Origin: Candidatus Alistipes faecavium
Lineage (GTDB): Bacteria; Bacteroidota; Bacteroidia; Bacteroidales; Rikenellaceae
Reading direction: 5' to 3'
Assembly: GCA_019118605.1 (NCBI GenBank)
Contig: DWYP01000048.1
Span: forward strand, 1-63,896
DNA: 63,896 bases
Under the pieces are notes generated by a model. It made no database searches. It was not told the DNA's origin and saw only the letters and a program-made list of their open reading frames with translations. Below, piece after piece: positions 16,975 to 26,679 of this stretch (the first letter of the stretch is position 1; each line of letters opens with the position of its first letter). The position numbers were made by a program, and so were the translations under genes.

Positions 16975-17463
16975 ATGATTCCCTATGACAATACGGCCGT
17001 GAGGCGTCAGGATCGGCTGCTGGATGTTGCCCGGGCGTGTGAACTGCTCCGCACGGGAGAGTATGGCGTGCTGTCGATGCAGGCCGAGGAGGGCGGCGGA
17101 TACGGCATTCCGTTGAGTTATGTGTGGGACGGCTGCGGGCGCATCTATGTGCATTGCGCACCCGAGGGGCGCAAGCTCCGCGCGCTGGACCGCTGTCCCG
17201 AGGTGTCGTTCTGCGTGGTCGGGCGCACGCAGGTCCATCCGTCGAAGTTTACGACCGCCTACGAGAGCGTTGTCGTGCGGTGCCGTGCCGTCCGGGGCCT
17301 TGAGCCCGCGGAGCGCATGCAGGCCCTGCGGCTGCTGTTGGAGAAGTATTCGCCCGACGACTGCGTGACGGGAATGCGCTATGCCGAGAAGTCGTTCCAC
17401 CGTACGGAGATCCTCCGGCTGGAGGTGGAAACGGTGAGCGGAAAGGCGAAGCGCATCGGATAG
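16975..17463 (+). CDS. Pyridoxamine 5'-phosphate oxidase family protein (FMN split barrel, NimA-like)
   Basis: This 162-residue protein has the FMN-binding split-barrel pattern: GEYGVLSMQ, GGGYGIPLSYVWD, IYVHCAPEGRKLRAL and the C-terminal TEILRLEVETVSGKAK. The closest group includes NimA-type nitroimidazole reductases and unassigned flavoproteins. The actual substrate is unknown, and no resistance claim is made. It is 15 bases from nadA and probably co-transcribed with it. Confidence 0.8.
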   Translation: MIPYDNTAVRRQDRLLDVARACELLRTGEYGVLSMQAEEGGGYGIPLSYVWDGCGRIYVHCAPEGRKLRALDRCPEVSFCVVGRTQVHPSKFTTAYESVVVRCRAVRGLEPAERMQALRLLLEKYSPDDCVTGMRYAEKSFHRTEILRLEVETVSGKAKRIG

Positions 17464-17502
17464 AATCGGATATACAGTAATAGATAAAGTTTCCTTTTAC
17501 CC

Positions 17503-19629
17503 ATGAAGAAAATCCTGCTATTGATCGCGGCGGCATGCGTGTCGCTGACCGCTGCGGCCGACGAAGGCATGTGGCTGCTGCCCTACCTTCAGAAAATGAA
17601 CATCAAACAGATGAAGGAAAGGGGCTGCAAACTCTCGGCCGAGGAGATTTACAGCATCAACAAATCCTCGCTCAAGGATGCCGTCGTCATCTTCGGAGGC
17701 GGCTGCACCGGGGAGATCGTCTCGCCCGAAGGTCTGCTCTTCACGAACCACCATTGCGGTTACGGTTCGATCCAGCAGCTCTCGTCCGTGGAGCACGACT
17801 ATCTCAAGTATGGTTTCTGGGCCATGTCGCAGGCCGAGGAGCTGCCTGCTCCGGGGCTTCAGGTACGCTTCATCCGCAAGATCAGCGACGTGACGTCCGA
17901 GATCCTTGGCAACGTCCCCTCGATCGCCTCGCAGCAGGAGTATGAGCGCATCACGCGCGAGAACATCTCGTCGCTGAGGGGGAAGCTCCGCGAGGAGAAC
18001 CCCGGCATGGAGATCGAAATCGAATCCTTCTTCGGGGGGAATCAGTTCTTCGCCTTCGTGATGGAGGTTTACACCGACGTTCGGCTGGTGGGAGCGCCCC
18101 CCTCGTCGATCGGCAAGTTCGGCGGCGACACCGACAACTGGATGTGGCCGCGCCATACGGGCGATTTCTCGATCTTCCGCGTCTATGCCGGACCCGACAA
18201 CCGCCCGGCTGACTATTCGCCCGAAAACCGCCCCTACAAGGCCGAGAAGTTCCTGAAGATTTCGCTCGACGGCGTCGAGGAGAACGACTTTGCCATGATC
18301 ATGGGATTCCCCGGATCGACCGAGCGCTATGCCACCTCGTATGAGATCGACAACCTCCTGAAGATCGAGAACCCCCAGCGGATCTTCATCCGCGGCGAAC
18401 GTCAGGAGATCCTCTGGAAGGACATGATCGCCGACGATGCCATCCGCATCCAGTATGCCTCGAAATACGCCGGCTCGTCGAATTACTGGAAGAATTCGAT
18501 CGGCATGTCGCGCGGCATCGAGAAACTCGGCGTAAAGGCCCGCAAGCAGGCGCAGGAGGCGTCGTTCCAGGCCTGGGCCGAGAAGAACACCTTGCCCGAG
18601 GAGGGATATGTCGACGCCTTGGAGAAGATACGCTCCTCCGTGGAGCGGATGTCTTCGGCGGGAGCTTCGCGTCAGTACCTTGCCGAGGCGTTCCTGGCGG
18701 CCGTCGAGCTGCTGATGCCCGCGCGGATGTTCACTTCCGGGCAGGAGGTGCGCTCCGAAATTGGCAACAAGGAGGCCTTTGCAAAGCGTCTGAATACGTG
18801 GTATGAGGATTACAGCCCTTCGACCGACCGCAAGGTGGCCAAGAGGATGCTTGCGATCGCACGCGAACAGATGAAGGAGCTGCCGTCGTTCTATGCGGAG
18901 ATCGTCGACAAGGAGTTCGGCGGCGACATTGACGCTTATGTGGACTACCTCTACGACAATTCGGCTTTTGCGGCCCCGGAGAAGGCCCTCGCGCTGCTCG
19001 ATAACTACGATCCCGAAAAGGTCGCCGCAGATCCCGCCATTGTCCTGTCCAATTCGGTCATGGAGCAGTATATGAAGCTCAGCGAAGCGCTCAAGGAACC
19101 CCGGAAGGTCTATGACGAGGGGCACCGCAAGTACATTGCCGGGCTGATGCTGCAGAACCCCGACAAGGCGTGGGCTTCGGACGCGAACTTCACGATCCGC
19201 CTCACCTACGGACGCGTGCTGCCCTATTCGCCCGCCGACGGAATCGAATACAACTACTACACGACGCTCAAGGGCGTGATGGAGAAGGAGGATCCCGAGA
19301 ATCCGCAGGAGTTCTATGTTCCGGAGAAACTCAAGGAGCTCTACGCCGCGAAGGATTTCGGTCGCTATGCCAATGCGAAGGGCGAGCTTCCGACGTGCTT
19401 CCTTGCCGACTGCGATATCACGGGCGGAAACTCCGGGTCTCCGGTGCTGAACGACCGCGGGGCGCTGATCGGTCTGGCTTTCGACGGCAACTGGGAGGCC
19501 ATGTCGGGCGATATCGCCTTCGAGCCCGAGTTGCAGCGTACGATCGCCGTGGATATCCGCTACGTGCTCTTTGTCGTCGACAAGTTCGCCGGGGCCGGGT
19601 GGCTGCTCGACGAGCTGCAGTTCGAGTAG
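17503..19629 (+). CDS. S46 family dipeptidyl peptidase (DPP7-like)
   Basis: S46 peptidases are periplasmic serine exopeptidases that release N-terminal dipeptides in peptide-fermenting Bacteroidota. This 708-residue protein has a signal peptide ending near residue 19 (LTAAA), the catalytic His in TNHHCGYG (about residue 84), GGDTDNWMWPRHTGDF around the Asp, and the nucleophile Ser644 in GGNSGSP. Residue 662 is Gly (FDGN). In the Porphyromonas enzymes this position is Gly in DPP7, which prefers hydrophobic P1, and Arg in DPP11 (Asp/Glu), so DPP7-like specificity is inferred. A strong terminator follows. Confidence 0.92.
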   Translation: MKKILLLIAAACVSLTAAADEGMWLLPYLQKMNIKQMKERGCKLSAEEIYSINKSSLKDAVVIFGGGCTGEIVSPEGLLFTNHHCGYGSIQQLSSVEHDYLKYGFWAMSQAEELPAPGLQVRFIRKISDVTSEILGNVPSIASQQEYERITRENISSLRGKLREENPGMEIEIESFFGGNQFFAFVMEVYTDVRLVGAPPSSIGKFGGDTDNWMWPRHTGDFSIFRVYAGPDNRPADYSPENRPYKAEKFLKISLDGVEENDFAMIMGFPGSTERYATSYEIDNLLKIENPQRIFIRGERQEILWKDMIADDAIRIQYASKYAGSSNYWKNSIGMSRGIEKLGVKARKQAQEASFQAWAEKNTLPEEGYVDALEKIRSSVERMSSAGASRQYLAEAFLAAVELLMPARMFTSGQEVRSEIGNKEAFAKRLNTWYEDYSPSTDRKVAKRMLAIAREQMKELPSFYAEIVDKEFGGDIDAYVDYLYDNSAFAAPEKALALLDNYDPEKVAADPAIVLSNSVMEQYMKLSEALKEPRKVYDEGHRKYIAGLMLQNPDKAWASDANFTIRLTYGRVLPYSPADGIEYNYYTTLKGVMEKEDPENPQEFYVPEKLKELYAAKDFGRYANAKGELPTCFLADCDITGGNSGSPVLNDRGALIGLAFDGNWEAMSGDIAFEPELQRTIAVDIRYVLFVVDKFAGAGWLLDELQFE

Positions 19630-19654
19630 GACATCCCCTTCCGGTCTTCGATGC

Positions 19655-19688
19655 GAGGCGCTTCCCGTGCGGGAGCGCCTCTTTTTTC
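19655..19688 (+). terminator. Rho-independent terminator after the S46 peptidase
   Basis: GAGGCGCT/AGCGCCTC stem around TCCCGTGCGGG, followed by a T run. Confidence 0.9.
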
Positions 19689-19754
19689 TCTCCCCTTCGC
19701 ACGTGATGTTTAAAATATGTCGGTTTTTTCGTGCTGGAATCCCTTAAAAATTCG

Positions 19755-19762
19755 TACTTTTG
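19755..19762 (+). promoter_or_regulatory. -7 box of metG
   Basis: TACTTTTG, 24 bases before the ATG at 19787. It decides against the upstream in-frame ATG at 19760, which lies inside the box. Confidence 0.65.
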
Positions 19763-19786
19763 ACGAAAATTAGCATTTCCCTGTCT

Positions 19787-21829
19787 ATGGCAAAAGAATT
19801 CAAACGCTATCTCGTCACTTCGGCTCTCCCCTACGCCAACGGCCCCGTGCACATCGGACACCTGGCGGGGGTTTACATACCTTCGGATATCTATACCCGC
19901 TACCTGCGGCTCAAGGGCTGCGATGTGATCTCCGTCTGCGGATCCGATGAACACGGCGTGCCCATCACCATCAAGGCGCGCAAGGAGGGCGTTTCGCCCC
20001 AGCAGATCGTCGACCGCTACCACGAGATGATCAAGAAGTCGTTCGAAGGCCTCGGCATGTCGTTCGACATCTATTCGCGGACCTCTTCCGCAACCCATGC
20101 CAAGACCGCTTCGGACTTCTTCCGCAAGCTCTATGACGAGGGCAAGTTCATCGAGAAGACCTCCATGCAGTACTACGATGAGGAGGCGCAGACGTTTCTC
20201 GCCGACCGCTATATCGTCGGAACGTGCCCCAAGTGCGGCAACGACCGCGCTTACGGCGATCAGTGCGAGAAGTGCGGGTCGACGCTCTCGCCCGACGAGC
20301 TGATCGAGCCCCACAGCGCCGTTTCGGGCTCCGTGCCCGTGAAGCGCGAGACGAAGCACTGGTATCTTCCTCTGGATCAGTACGAAGGGTTTCTTCGTGA
20401 ATGGATCCTCGAAGGCCACAAGGAGTGGAAATCGAACGTCTACGGGCAGTGCAAGAGCTGGTTGGACGGCGGTCTCCAGCCGCGTGCCGTGAGCCGCGAT
20501 CTGGACTGGGGCATTCCTGTTCCGGTCGAGGGGGCCGAGGGCAAGGTGCTTTACGTGTGGTTCGACGCCCCGATCGGCTACATCTCCGCCACGAAGGATC
20601 TCACGCCCGACTGGGAGAAGTACTGGAAGTCGGAGGATACGAAGATGGTGCACTTCATCGGCAAGGACAACATCGTCTTCCACTGCATCGTCTTCCCCTC
20701 GATGCTCAAGGCGCACGGAGGGTATATCCTTCCCGAAAACGTCCCGGCGAACGAGTTCCTGAACCTCGAGGGGGACAAGATCTCCACGTCGCGCAACTGG
20801 GCCGTGTGGCTCCACGAATACCTCGAGGAGTTCCCCGGCAAGGAGGACGTGCTTCGCTACGTGCTCTGCGCCAATGCCCCCGAGACGAAGGACAACGACT
20901 TTACCTGGAAGGACTTCCAGGCGCGCAACAACAACGAACTGGTCGCCGTGCTGGGCAACTTCGTGAACCGTGCGCTGGTGCTCACGCAGAAGTACTTCGG
21001 CGGCAGGGTGCCCGCCTGCGGCGAACTGAACGACTACGACCGTGAGACGATTGCCGAGGTGGCGGCCGTCAAATCGTCGCTCGAATCCAACATCGAGAAC
21101 TACCGCTTCCGCGAAGCCCTGAAGGAGGCCATGAACATCGCCCGCATCGGCAACAAGTACCTGGCCGACACGGAGCCTTGGAAGGTCGTCAAGAGCGACC
21201 CGAAACGCGTGGAGACGATCCTTTACGTGGCCCTGCAGATCACGGCCAATACGGCGATCGCCATCGAACCCTTCATGCCCTTCTCCGCGGCAAAGATGCT
21301 GAAGATGCTCGCTGTCGGGAAGTTCGGATGGGAGCGCCTCGGAGCGACGGATCTCATTCCCGCCGGCCATACGATCGGGCAGCCCGAACTGCTGTTCGAG
21401 AAGATCGAAGACGACGTCATCCAGCGCCAGTTGGACAAACTTGCTGCCACGAAACAGGCCAATGCCGCGGTAGAAGCAGCGCAAAATATTGAGAGTCAGA
21501 AAGATACGATTCAGTTCGACGATTTCCAGAAGATGGATATCCGTGTTTCGACGATCCTTGAGGCCGAGAAGGTCGCCAAGACGAAGAAGCTCCTGAAGCT
21601 GACCGTCGACACGGGCATTGACCGCCGGACGATCGTTTCGGGCATCGCCGAGCATTTCACTCCGGAAGAGCTCGTGGGCAAGCAGGTGCTCGTGCTGGTA
21701 AACCTCGCGCCCCGCGAGTTGAAGGGCATCACCTCGAACGGCATGATCCTGATGGCCGAGGATGCCTCGGGAAAATTGCGGCTGCTGCAGCCCGACGAAA
21801 AGACCAACAACGGGGCGATCGTCGGATAA
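19787..21829 (+). CDS. metG: Methionyl-tRNA synthetase with C-terminal tRNA-binding domain
   Basis: MetG charges initiator and elongator tRNA-Met. The 680-residue protein has the class I HIGH signature as HIGH in PVHIGHLAG near the N-terminus, a zinc knuckle ([19 protein letters not shown]), and the KMSKS loop as DKISTSRNW. The C-terminal part from about residue 575 ([19 protein letters not shown]) is an EMAPII/Trbp111-like OB fold for tRNA binding. The start at 19787 gives [20 protein letters not shown], the family N-terminus, downstream of a -7 box. Confidence 0.96.
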   Translation: MAKEFKRYLVTSALPYANGPVHIGHLAGVYIPSDIYTRYLRLKGCDVISVCGSDEHGVPITIKARKEGVSPQQIVDRYHEMIKKSFEGLGMSFDIYSRTSSATHAKTASDFFRKLYDEGKFIEKTSMQYYDEEAQTFLADRYIVGTCPKCGNDRAYGDQCEKCGSTLSPDELIEPHSAVSGSVPVKRETKHWYLPLDQYEGFLREWILEGHKEWKSNVYGQCKSWLDGGLQPRAVSRDLDWGIPVPVEGAEGKVLYVWFDAPIGYISATKDLTPDWEKYWKSEDTKMVHFIGKDNIVFHCIVFPSMLKAHGGYILPENVPANEFLNLEGDKISTSRNWAVWLHEYLEEFPGKEDVLRYVLCANAPETKDNDFTWKDFQARNNNELVAVLGNFVNRALVLTQKYFGGRVPACGELNDYDRETIAEVAAVKSSLESNIENYRFREALKEAMNIARIGNKYLADTEPWKVVKSDPKRVETILYVALQITANTAIAIEPFMPFSAAKMLKMLAVGKFGWERLGATDLIPAGHTIGQPELLFEKIEDDVIQRQLDKLAATKQANAAVEAAQNIESQKDTIQFDDFQKMDIRVSTILEAEKVAKTKKLLKLTVDTGIDRRTIVSGIAEHFTPEELVGKQVLVLVNLAPRELKGITSNGMILMAEDASGKLRLLQPDEKTNNGAIVG

Positions 21830-21862
21830 CACAAATTCAAAACAATCAAAAAACACAATATA

Positions 21863-22882
21863 ATGGAAACGAATCCTGCGGATTGGAGCGATCTGGGCTT
21901 CGATTATCGTAAAACCGATTTCAACGTACGTTTTTCGTTTGTAGACGGCAAGTGGAGCGAGATGGTCGTCACCGATGACGAATACATCCACATGCACATG
22001 TCGGCTTCGTGCCTCCATTACGGCATCGAGATTTTCGAGGGGCTGAAGGCTTTCCGGGGTGTTGACGGCAAAGTGCGTCTGTTCCGTGTTGCCGACAATG
22101 CCCGGCGCATGCAGTCTTCGGCGCAGCGTCTCTGTCTGCCTGTTCCTACGGAGCAGATGATCGTTGACGCCTGCATCGAGGTGGTGAAGCGCAACGAACG
22201 TTTCATTCCCCCCTACGGTACGGGTGCGTCGCTGTACCTGCGTCCGGTGATGTTCGGCACGACGGTCGGTCTGGGTGTGAAGCCTTCGAAGGATGCGCTG
22301 CTGATTGTCTACTGCTCGCCTGTCGGCGCCTATTTCAAGGAGGGTATCAAGCCCATCCGGGTCGCCATCGACCGTGAACAGGACCGTGCTGCTCCACGTG
22401 GAACAGGTGACGTAAAGGTCGGCGGAAACTATGCCGCGAGCCTCCTTTCGGGCGAAAAGGGCCACGAACTCGGTTATTCGAACATCATGTACCTCGACGC
22501 TGCCGAGCACAAATACATCGAGGAGTGCGGTGCTGCCAACTTCTTCGGCATCAAGGAGGGCAAATACATTACGCCGAAGTCGCCTTCCGTGCTGCCGTCA
22601 ATTACCAACAAGAGCCTCCGCCAGCTCGCCCGCGACATGGGCCTTGAGGTTGAGGAGCGTCATATTCCCGTCGAAGAACTTTCGACTTTCGAGGAGTGCG
22701 GGGCTTGTGGAACGGCCGCCGTCATCTCCCCTGTCGGATACATCTACGACATGCAGACCGGTGCTTCGTATGATTACGGCACGGAGGTCGGCAAGTATTG
22801 CATGGCACTCTACACGAAACTGCAGGATATTCAGTACGGACGCGCCGAGGATCCCTACGGATGGTGTACGATTGTCCTGTAA
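21863..22882 (+). CDS. ilvE: Branched-chain-amino-acid aminotransferase
   Basis: IlvE transfers amino groups between Leu/Ile/Val and 2-oxoglutarate. The 339-residue PLP fold-type IV enzyme has CLHYGIEIFEGLKAF at the N-terminus, the PLP Lys in DVKVGGNYA, YIEECGAANFF, and the GTAAVISPVG phosphate-binding segment. It starts 33 bases after metG. A parS-like palindrome with one mismatch lies inside its coding sequence at 22390-22405. A good terminator follows. Confidence 0.95.
   Translation: METNPADWSDLGFDYRKTDFNVRFSFVDGKWSEMVVTDDEYIHMHMSASCLHYGIEIFEGLKAFRGVDGKVRLFRVADNARRMQSSAQRLCLPVPTEQMIVDACIEVVKRNERFIPPYGTGASLYLRPVMFGTTVGLGVKPSKDALLIVYCSPVGAYFKEGIKPIRVAIDREQDRAAPRGTGDVKVGGNYAASLLSGEKGHELGYSNIMYLDAAEHKYIEECGAANFFGIKEGKYITPKSPSVLPSITNKSLRQLARDMGLEVEERHIPVEELSTFEECGACGTAAVISPVGYIYDMQTGASYDYGTEVGKYCMALYTKLQDIQYGRAEDPYGWCTIVL
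22390..22405. other. parS-like site inside ilvE (one mismatch)
   Basis: TGCTCCACGTGGAACA matches 15 of 16 bases of the two perfect palindromes at 22942 and 23016. It encodes an ordinary part of IlvE (APRGTG), so its match may be selected or chance. Confidence 0.55.
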
Positions 22883-22907
22883 GCGACACGTTTATTGAAA
22901 GCAAAAT

Positions 22908-22943
22908 GAGGCGGCCCGGTGTAGGGTCGCCTCTCTTTTTTTG
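22908..22943 (+). terminator. Rho-independent terminator after ilvE
   Basis: Stem GAGGCG-G-CCC / GGG-T-CGCCTC followed by a T-rich tract that runs into the first parS-like palindrome. Confidence 0.85.
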
Positions 22944-22957
22944 TTCCACGTGGAACA
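22942..22957. other. parS-like ParB-binding palindrome 1
   Basis: TGTTCCACGTGGAACA is a perfect 16-bp palindrome. It differs from the widespread parS consensus TGTTTCACGTGAAACA only by a symmetric change at positions 5 and 12. It lies in the convergent gap between ilvE and mnmG. Confidence 0.75.
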
Positions 22958-23015
22958 TATTTTCGTTCGCTGGTTTATCGGTGATCTTTGGTTTTCGTTG
23001 TCCGGTTGTTTGTAT

Positions 23016-23031
23016 TGTTCCACGTGGAACA
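23016..23031. other. parS-like ParB-binding palindrome 2
   Basis: A second TGTTCCACGTGGAACA, extended by one more pair to 18 bp (23015-23032), centred 74 bp from the first. mnmG (gidA) next door is a common neighbour of parS and parAB near bacterial origins. Confidence 0.75.
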
Positions 23032-23085
23032 ATCTGCACCGTTTTTTTTGTGTGAGAAAATCGGCGTACGCGGCTCGCGGGATGA

Positions 23086-24969
23086 CTACCTTCCGAACTT
23101 TACCAGCAGGACGTTCACGTCGGCCGGTGAGACGCCGGGTATCCGCGACGCCTGCCCGATCGTCGAAGGACGGATCCGCGAGAGCTTCTGCCTCGCCTCG
23201 ATGGTCAGCGAATTCATCGAGAAAAAGTCAAAATCGGCCGGAATTGAGATGTTTTCGAGCCTGTGGAGCTTCTCGGCGATGAATTTTTCGCGTTCTATGT
23301 ACCCTTTGTACTTGATCTGAATCTCCGCCTCCTCGATCGCTTCGGCGTCGATCCCCCGCTCCTCGATGAACCGCTCCAGCTTCGGAAGCGCCTTGCGGAG
23401 CGTCTCGAAGGTCACCTGGTTCCGCATCAGGATGTCGTACATCTTTTTTCCCTGCGTCAACGGGTCGGTTCCAACCGTTTTCAGATAGTCGTTGATTTCC
23501 GATATTCTGACACTCTGTGCGCGCGCAAAGGCTACAAGCGATTCTACGAGCGATTTTTTTTGCTCGAAACGGGCGTATCTCTCTTCCGAAATCAGCCCGA
23601 TTCCATGCCCCAGAGGAGTGAGCCGCAGGTCGGCGTTGTCCTGCCGCAGCAGGATCCGGTACTCGGCCCGCGAGGTGAACATCCTGTAGGGTTCGTCGAC
23701 ACCCTTCGTCACCAGGTCGTCGATCAGCACCCCGATGTAGGCTTCGTCGCGTTTCAGAACGATCGCCTCCTCCCCTTTCAGAGCCCTGCTGGCGTTGATG
23801 CCCGCCATGAGCCCTTGCGCCGCCGCCTCCTCGTAGCCGGTCGTGCCGTTGACCTGCCCCGCGAAGTAGAGCCCCGAAACGAGCTTCGTTTCGAGCGAAT
23901 GGTGCAGCTGCGTAGGCGGAAAATAGTCGTATTCGATGGCGTATCCCGGGCGGTAGATCTGCAGATTCTCGAATCCGCGGATTTTGTGCAATGCCTCCCA
24001 CTGGATCTCCCATGGCAGCGACGAAGAGAAGCCGTTCAGGTAGTATTCGTTCGTTGTGCGACCTTCGGGTTCGAGGAAGAGCTGGTGCTGATCCTTATCG
24101 GCGAAGGTGCGCAGCTTGTCCTCGATCGAGGGGCAGTAGCGCGGCCCGATGCCGCGGATCGTGCCGTTGAAGAGCGGCGAGCGGTCGAATCCCTTGCGCA
24201 GGATCTCATGCACTTCGGCCGAGGTGTAGACCAGGTAGCACGGCATCTGCTCGCGGACAGGCTCCGTGTCGGGCGAAAAGGAGAATTTTCCGGGGTTTTC
24301 ATCCCCGTACTGAGGCTCCAGGAGGTCGAAACGGATCGTCCGCGCATCGAGCCGCGCGGGGGTTCCGGTCTTCATGCGGCCGGTTTCGAACCCCATGCGT
24401 CGGAGGCATTCGGTGATCCCGTGCGAGGCGGCGTCCCCGGCCCGGCCCCCTTCGGCGTGGGCTTCGCCGCAGTGCATCATGCCGTCGAGGAAAGTCCCGG
24501 CCGTCAGGATCACGGCCCGGCAGCGGAAGGTCACGCCCATGCGGGTGCGGACGCCGCAGACCGATGCTGCCCCCGTTGAGTTGTCGAAGAGCAGCTCGGT
24601 GGCGGCATCCTGCCAGATGGAGAGGTTCGGGGTGTTCTCGAGCGTACGGCGCCACTCCTCCGAGAAGCGGGTCTTGTCGCACTGTGCGCGGGGGCTCCAC
24701 ATCGCGGCGCCCTTCGACTTGTTGAGCATGCGGAACTGCACGGCCGTGCGGTCGGTGATACGTCCCATCTCTCCGCCGATAGCGTCTATCTCTCTGACTA
24801 TCTGACCTTTGGCTACTCCTCCGACTGCCGGGTTGCACGACATCGAGGCCATCTTGGTCATGTCCATCGTCAGCAGCAGCGTGCGCGAGCCGAGGCGTGC
24901 CGCTGCTGCGGCCGCCTCGCATCCCGCATGTCCCCCGCCGATGACGAGTATGTCGTAGTCGAGTGTCAT
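23086..24969 (-). CDS. mnmG: tRNA uridine-5-carboxymethylaminomethyl modification enzyme MnmG (GidA)
   Basis: MnmG, with MnmE, modifies wobble U34 of several tRNAs using FAD and NADH. The 627-residue protein has the N-terminal FAD motif YDILVIGGGHAGCEAA, SCNPAVGGVAKGQ, PRAQCDKTRF, and the C-terminal helical MnmE-interaction region ending in SPADVNVLLVKFGR. The start at 24969 overlaps the ybeY stop by 4 bases (ATGA), which implies translational coupling. It is the last gene of a minus-strand cluster starting at pheS. Confidence 0.97.
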   Translation of the reverse strand: MTLDYDILVIGGGHAGCEAAAAAARLGSRTLLLTMDMTKMASMSCNPAVGGVAKGQIVREIDAIGGEMGRITDRTAVQFRMLNKSKGAAMWSPRAQCDKTRFSEEWRRTLENTPNLSIWQDAATELLFDNSTGAASVCGVRTRMGVTFRCRAVILTAGTFLDGMMHCGEAHAEGGRAGDAASHGITECLRRMGFETGRMKTGTPARLDARTIRFDLLEPQYGDENPGKFSFSPDTEPVREQMPCYLVYTSAEVHEILRKGFDRSPLFNGTIRGIGPRYCPSIEDKLRTFADKDQHQLFLEPEGRTTNEYYLNGFSSSLPWEIQWEALHKIRGFENLQIYRPGYAIEYDYFPPTQLHHSLETKLVSGLYFAGQVNGTTGYEEAAAQGLMAGINASRALKGEEAIVLKRDEAYIGVLIDDLVTKGVDEPYRMFTSRAEYRILLRQDNADLRLTPLGHGIGLISEERYARFEQKKSLVESLVAFARAQSVRISEINDYLKTVGTDPLTQGKKMYDILMRNQVTFETLRKALPKLERFIEERGIDAEAIEEAEIQIKYKGYIEREKFIAEKLHRLENISIPADFDFFSMNSLTIEARQKLSRIRPSTIGQASRIPGVSPADVNVLLVKFGR

Positions 24970-25400
24970 TGTGCTTTCTCCCAGAATTTCAGGTACTTGT
25001 CCTCCTTGCGGTGCATCTGGGCGTTGGTGCGCGGCGTCTTGTCGCGCTGTCCGCAGAGGTGCAGCACCCCGTGGACCACCACGCGGCGCATCTCGCCGAG
25101 CGTCGTGGCCCCGTATTGCCGGGCGTTGTCGGCCACGGTCTCCACGTCGATGAAGATGTCGCCCGAGACGACACGCGCCCCCTTGCGGTCGCTGTAGTCG
25201 AAGGTGATGACATCGGTGAAATAGTCGTGCCCGAGGTACTGGCGGTTCATCTCCAGCAGGCGCTGCGCCGAGCAGAAGATATAGCTCACATCGCCCAGCG
25301 TGTAGCCCTCGCTTTCGGCCACCCCGCGCAGCCACTGCGCCGTCAGGCGTTTCTGCGGCAGGCGGTAGCGGCAGTCGTCGGTATAGTATCTGACAGCCAT
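24966..25400 (-). CDS. ybeY: Endoribonuclease YbeY (rRNA maturation factor)
   Basis: YbeY is a zinc-dependent RNase for 16S rRNA 3'-end maturation and ribosome quality control. The 144-residue protein matches the family through DVITFDYSD and the metal motif region VVVHGVLHLCGQRDKT. The first two His of the HGxLHLxGxDH motif are present, but the third is replaced here (RDKT instead of the usual DH). Another residue may complete the site, or activity may be altered. It overlaps mnmG by 4 bases. Confidence 0.9.
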   Translation of the reverse strand: MAVRYYTDDCRYRLPQKRLTAQWLRGVAESEGYTLGDVSYIFCSAQRLLEMNRQYLGHDYFTDVITFDYSDRKGARVVSGDIFIDVETVADNARQYGATTLGEMRRVVVHGVLHLCGQRDKTPRTNAQMHRKEDKYLKFWEKAQ

Positions 25401-25547
25401 GATTCAGGCCTTTTTTTCGATTATGCTTGTTTGTTTGATCGTCGTATCTTCTCCCTGTTCCAACAAGTCGCTCGCATCGGGCGGGCGTGCAGAAATTTCC
25501 CGGGTTGGCGTGCGCCGCGTGCGGAGACCCTTTCCCGGTTGCGCGTC

Positions 25548-26675
25548 CTAACGCTTGAAGCACTCCTCGGCGCGCATCTTCTGGTTCGGGTCGGGCGGAT
25601 AGATGCCGAAGACGAGTTTGTATTCGGTCTCCATCGTCGCGATGTCCACCGCCGAGCCGATGGCTCCCAAAGTCTCGTTTCTGGCCACTTTCTGGCCCTT
25701 TTCGACGCAGATCGACCCCAGGTTGGCATAGGAGGTGATGTATTCGCCGTGGGCCACGAAAACGTCGTATTTTCCCGTAATGCGGTTCTGCTTCGTCTCG
25801 ACGACCTTGCCGTCGTAGATCGAAATTACCGAAGCGCCCTTCTGCCCCGTGATTTCGGCCATGTTCCCTTTGTAGCGTTTCACCCGTCCGCCCGTCACCG
25901 GAAGCCGCAGTCCCGAGGTCTTCGCCGTGAACGACGCGCCCTCCTTGTTGCCCTTCGTGAGCTTGCGCAGCTCGTTGATCGCTGCATCGAGCTGCTGCTC
26001 CTGCGAGAGTTTGCGCTGCAGGGCCTTCTTCTCCTGCTGCGTCATCGTGCGGATGCTCGCCTTGGCATTCCGCGAATCGCGCTCGAACTTCTCGCGCTGC
26101 GAGGTGAGTCGACGGCTTACCGAGTCGAGCGAATGCTTCCGGGTGTCGAGCGTCTGCCGTTCGGTGCGTACCTGCTCACCCAGGGCCGCAATGTCGCGCA
26201 GCTTCTGTTCGCGCAGCGCCGCGACCTCGCGCAGGACGGTGATCCTGCGTGCCACCTCGGCGAAACTCCGTGCCGAGAAGAGATAAGCCAGGTAGTTGTT
26301 GTGGCGGTAGTTGCGGTAGGCTTCGCGCACCATCTCCGTATATTGCGCGCGGTAGCGTTCAAGGGTCGCCGAGAGGCTCCCGGCCACGCTGTCCGTGCGG
26401 TCGATCTCCTGCTGCAGGAGCCGCGCCTGCTTCTCGGTCTCGTCGATGAGCGCGCTCCGCTGTTCGATCTGGCGGGCCAGCAGCCGCACGCGCTCCTCGT
26501 TCGCCGCACGCCCCTTCTTGAGCTTGGCGATCTGCGCCTCCTGGTCGGCAATGCTCTTCTCGAGGTTGGCGATGACGCGCTTCTTCTCCTCGATGCGCTT
26601 GTCGGTCTGGGCCGGGGCCGCGAGCACGCCGAGCAACAGCGGGATGGTCAGAAATAGGATGCGGAACGCTTTCAT
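25548..26675 (-). CDS. EnvC-like murein hydrolase activator (degenerate M23 peptidase)
   Basis: This 375-residue secreted protein has a signal peptide (cleavage near LAAPAQ), a long coiled coil (about residues 25-245), and a C-terminal LytM/M23 domain. The zinc ligands are missing: no HxxxD pair is visible before SVISIYDGKV, and HxH is replaced at ITSYANL. This is the EnvC pattern, in which an inactive LytM domain activates amidases that split septal peptidoglycan. Only 4 bases separate it from the upstream TPR gene. A 147-base gap with no visible feature follows before ybeY. Confidence 0.85.
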   Translation of the reverse strand: MKAFRILFLTIPLLLGVLAAPAQTDKRIEEKKRVIANLEKSIADQEAQIAKLKKGRAANEERVRLLARQIEQRSALIDETEKQARLLQQEIDRTDSVAGSLSATLERYRAQYTEMVREAYRNYRHNNYLAYLFSARSFAEVARRITVLREVAALREQKLRDIAALGEQVRTERQTLDTRKHSLDSVSRRLTSQREKFERDSRNAKASIRTMTQQEKKALQRKLSQEQQLDAAINELRKLTKGNKEGASFTAKTSGLRLPVTGGRVKRYKGNMAEITGQKGASVISIYDGKVVETKQNRITGKYDVFVAHGEYITSYANLGSICVEKGQKVARNETLGAIGSAVDIATMETEYKLVFGIYPPDPNQKMRAEECFKR

Positions 26676-26679
26676 GCCG

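Noticed and set aside
19418..22510. A 1030-codon minus-strand frame across the S46 peptidase, metG and ilvE genes
   Set aside because: Antisense shadow; the + strand genes have intact catalytic motifs.
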